A stretch of 64,000 nucleotides of DNA from assembly GCA_977006965.1 (NCBI GenBank), contig OZ345354.1:434001-498000 (forward strand), in the 5' to 3' direction. The notes beneath the pieces were generated by a model. The model did no database searches. It was given only the letters and a program-made list of their open reading frames with translations, and was not told the origin of the DNA. A program made the position numbers and the translations under genes. The stretch is from Phymatolithon calcareum (lineage: Eukaryota; Rhodophyta; Florideophyceae; Hapalidiales). The stretch's first letter is position 1. Every line of letters starts with the position of its first letter. Shown one piece after another: positions 63,066 through 64,000 of the stretch.

Positions 63066-64000
63066 GAGGCTGCAAATGTCGCGAGCAAGGTTATGAAGTC
63101 CATGGAGCGACGAACTGGTAAGAACCGGGCCCTCGGAGCCCCAGTGCACCCGAGCAAGTTTTCCGCGTACATCTCGAACGTGTGCAAAGCGGAGAAGGAT
63201 TGGAATGTGACCCTTGAAAGGTGTACCGTTAACAGAGCAATGAGGAGGCATCTTCGAAGAGCATTTAACAGAGCGCCAAGAGGGAAAGCTGTGGGCCCAG
63301 ACGGAGTTGCTATGGAGTTGCTACACGCAGACAAGGAGGTCGGTTTCGAATTGATTCTGGTTCTGTGGGAGACATGCGGGCGACTGAGCTGCCTCCCACG
63401 ACAACGGCGACAAGCAACACTTATTCCCCTCTACAAGAAAGGTCCAGAACACACTGCGGCAAACTACAGGCCTATCTCTCTACTGAGTCAGGTCAGGAAG
63501 ATAATCGATTCCGCCCTAGACTCATACATAAGGGATCACTACAGGTTTAACAGAGCACAACTGAGTTTTCGGAGAGACAAGTGCACATATTTGGCCATAC
63601 TTCGCACAAAGAATATTATGCAAAATGGTCACCTGTTCGTTGCTGTACTTGACTTGTCAGCAGCGTATGACAGCGTCCCGAGGGATATCCTCCTCGAGCG
63701 ACTGAAGAAAAAGTTGCCGGTGCACATAAAAAACATGGTCTCTTTCCTGATGAAACCTTCGTGGATCATGTCGGCAGGAGATGAAACGAAAACGTGATGC
63801 ATTATCGACCGAGGTGTTCCGCAGGGCTCCCCGCTTAGTCCGTGCCTATATAACATATTCATGGATACGTTCGCGGAAGCTGCCGCCCAAGTAGCAAGAA
63901 CAACTTTTGACCATCCAGCGCAGCTATTTGCGAATGACGTTCTTCTTCAGGTAAAGAATGCAAAAGGATTGCAAAACTATTGGACATAGCTACGAAGTGG
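63066..64000 (+). pseudogene. LINE ORF2 reverse transcriptase, runs off window
   Basis: ALGAPVHPSKFSAYISNVCK, NYRPISLLSQVRKIID, VLDLSAAYDSVPRDIL, then a TGA (63796-63798) in place of the Trp of TWCIIDRG. GVPQGSPLSPCLYNIFMDTF follows. The catalytic FADD reads FAND (Asn codon 63933-63935), and the frame shifts near 63970. The copy is inactive. Confidence 0.85.

Larger units (their letters stand above)
56593..64000 (+). mobile_element. Second LINE, nearly complete but dead, with two nested transposons
   Basis: It begins where receptor homology stops (after CACAGAATC). It has a short leader, ORF1 from about 56730, ORF2 endonuclease from 60755 and reverse transcriptase to the right window edge. 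A pogo element (57505-60167) splits ORF1 and a hAT (61839-63057) splits ORF2 between the linker and the reverse transcriptase. The 3' end and target duplication lie outside the window. It is the same broad family as 47989-52003. Confidence 0.85.

Noticed and set aside
61235-63798. TGA read as tryptophan (altered genetic code)
   Set aside because: The same genes and the intact LINE use TGG for Trp, TGA ends LINE ORF1 at 48880, and the element also carries shifts and a mutated FADD; simple decay fits better.

Overview
Eukaryotic nuclear DNA. There are spliceosomal introns of about 73-86 nt with GT..AG ends and a CTAAC/CTGAC-like branch sequence, poly(A)-type retroposon tails, target-site duplications and decayed transposons, and no operons. 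The organism cannot be named from the sequence. The hAT and pogo-like transposases resemble, from memory, families common in oomycetes, and the short introns and intron-poor gene island at the left edge would suit an intron-poor protist or alga. The receptor-like family would also suit a small animal such as a nematode. Treat the lineage as open.

Layout. (1) 1-3.9 kb is a GC-richer gene island: a partial minus-strand gene that runs off the left edge, a plus-strand gene with a DUF5522-like motif and a DnaJ-type Cys4x2 zinc module, and a minus-strand Ser/Pro/acidic protein with a C-terminal coiled coil. (2) From about 4.8 kb the window is repeat-rich and built round a segmental duplication: copy 1 at about 4808-25482 and copy 2 at about 39461-56592, in the same orientation. 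(3) A multicopy four-exon gene family with ionotropic-glutamate-receptor-like architecture (signal peptide, split ligand-binding lobes, three membrane segments) has two intact members (28880-30694 and 41614-43427), one frameshifted member (6811-8623), and two dead members (about 17923-25482 and 54041-56592). (4) Mobile elements include non-LTR retrotransposons (a two-ORF element at 47989-52003, many 5'-truncated copies, RTE-like fragments with microsatellite tails), several hAT elements with 8-bp target duplications, a pogo/Tc1-like element with TA target duplications (57505-60167), copia-type RNase H relics and a MITE-like repeat. (5) At 56.6-64 kb a dead LINE holds a pogo element and a hAT element and runs off the right edge.

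The main value of the window is that most insertions lie in only one of the two duplicated copies. The other copy therefore gives the empty site, and the insertion boundaries and target duplications can be read directly. Insertions found in both copies (the hAT at 17961/54091 and the 419-bp RTE fragment at 22230/55739) predate the duplication. The most biologically interesting content is the receptor-like family, which keeps the ligand-lobe signatures and three membrane segments but shows no hydrophobic pore loop.
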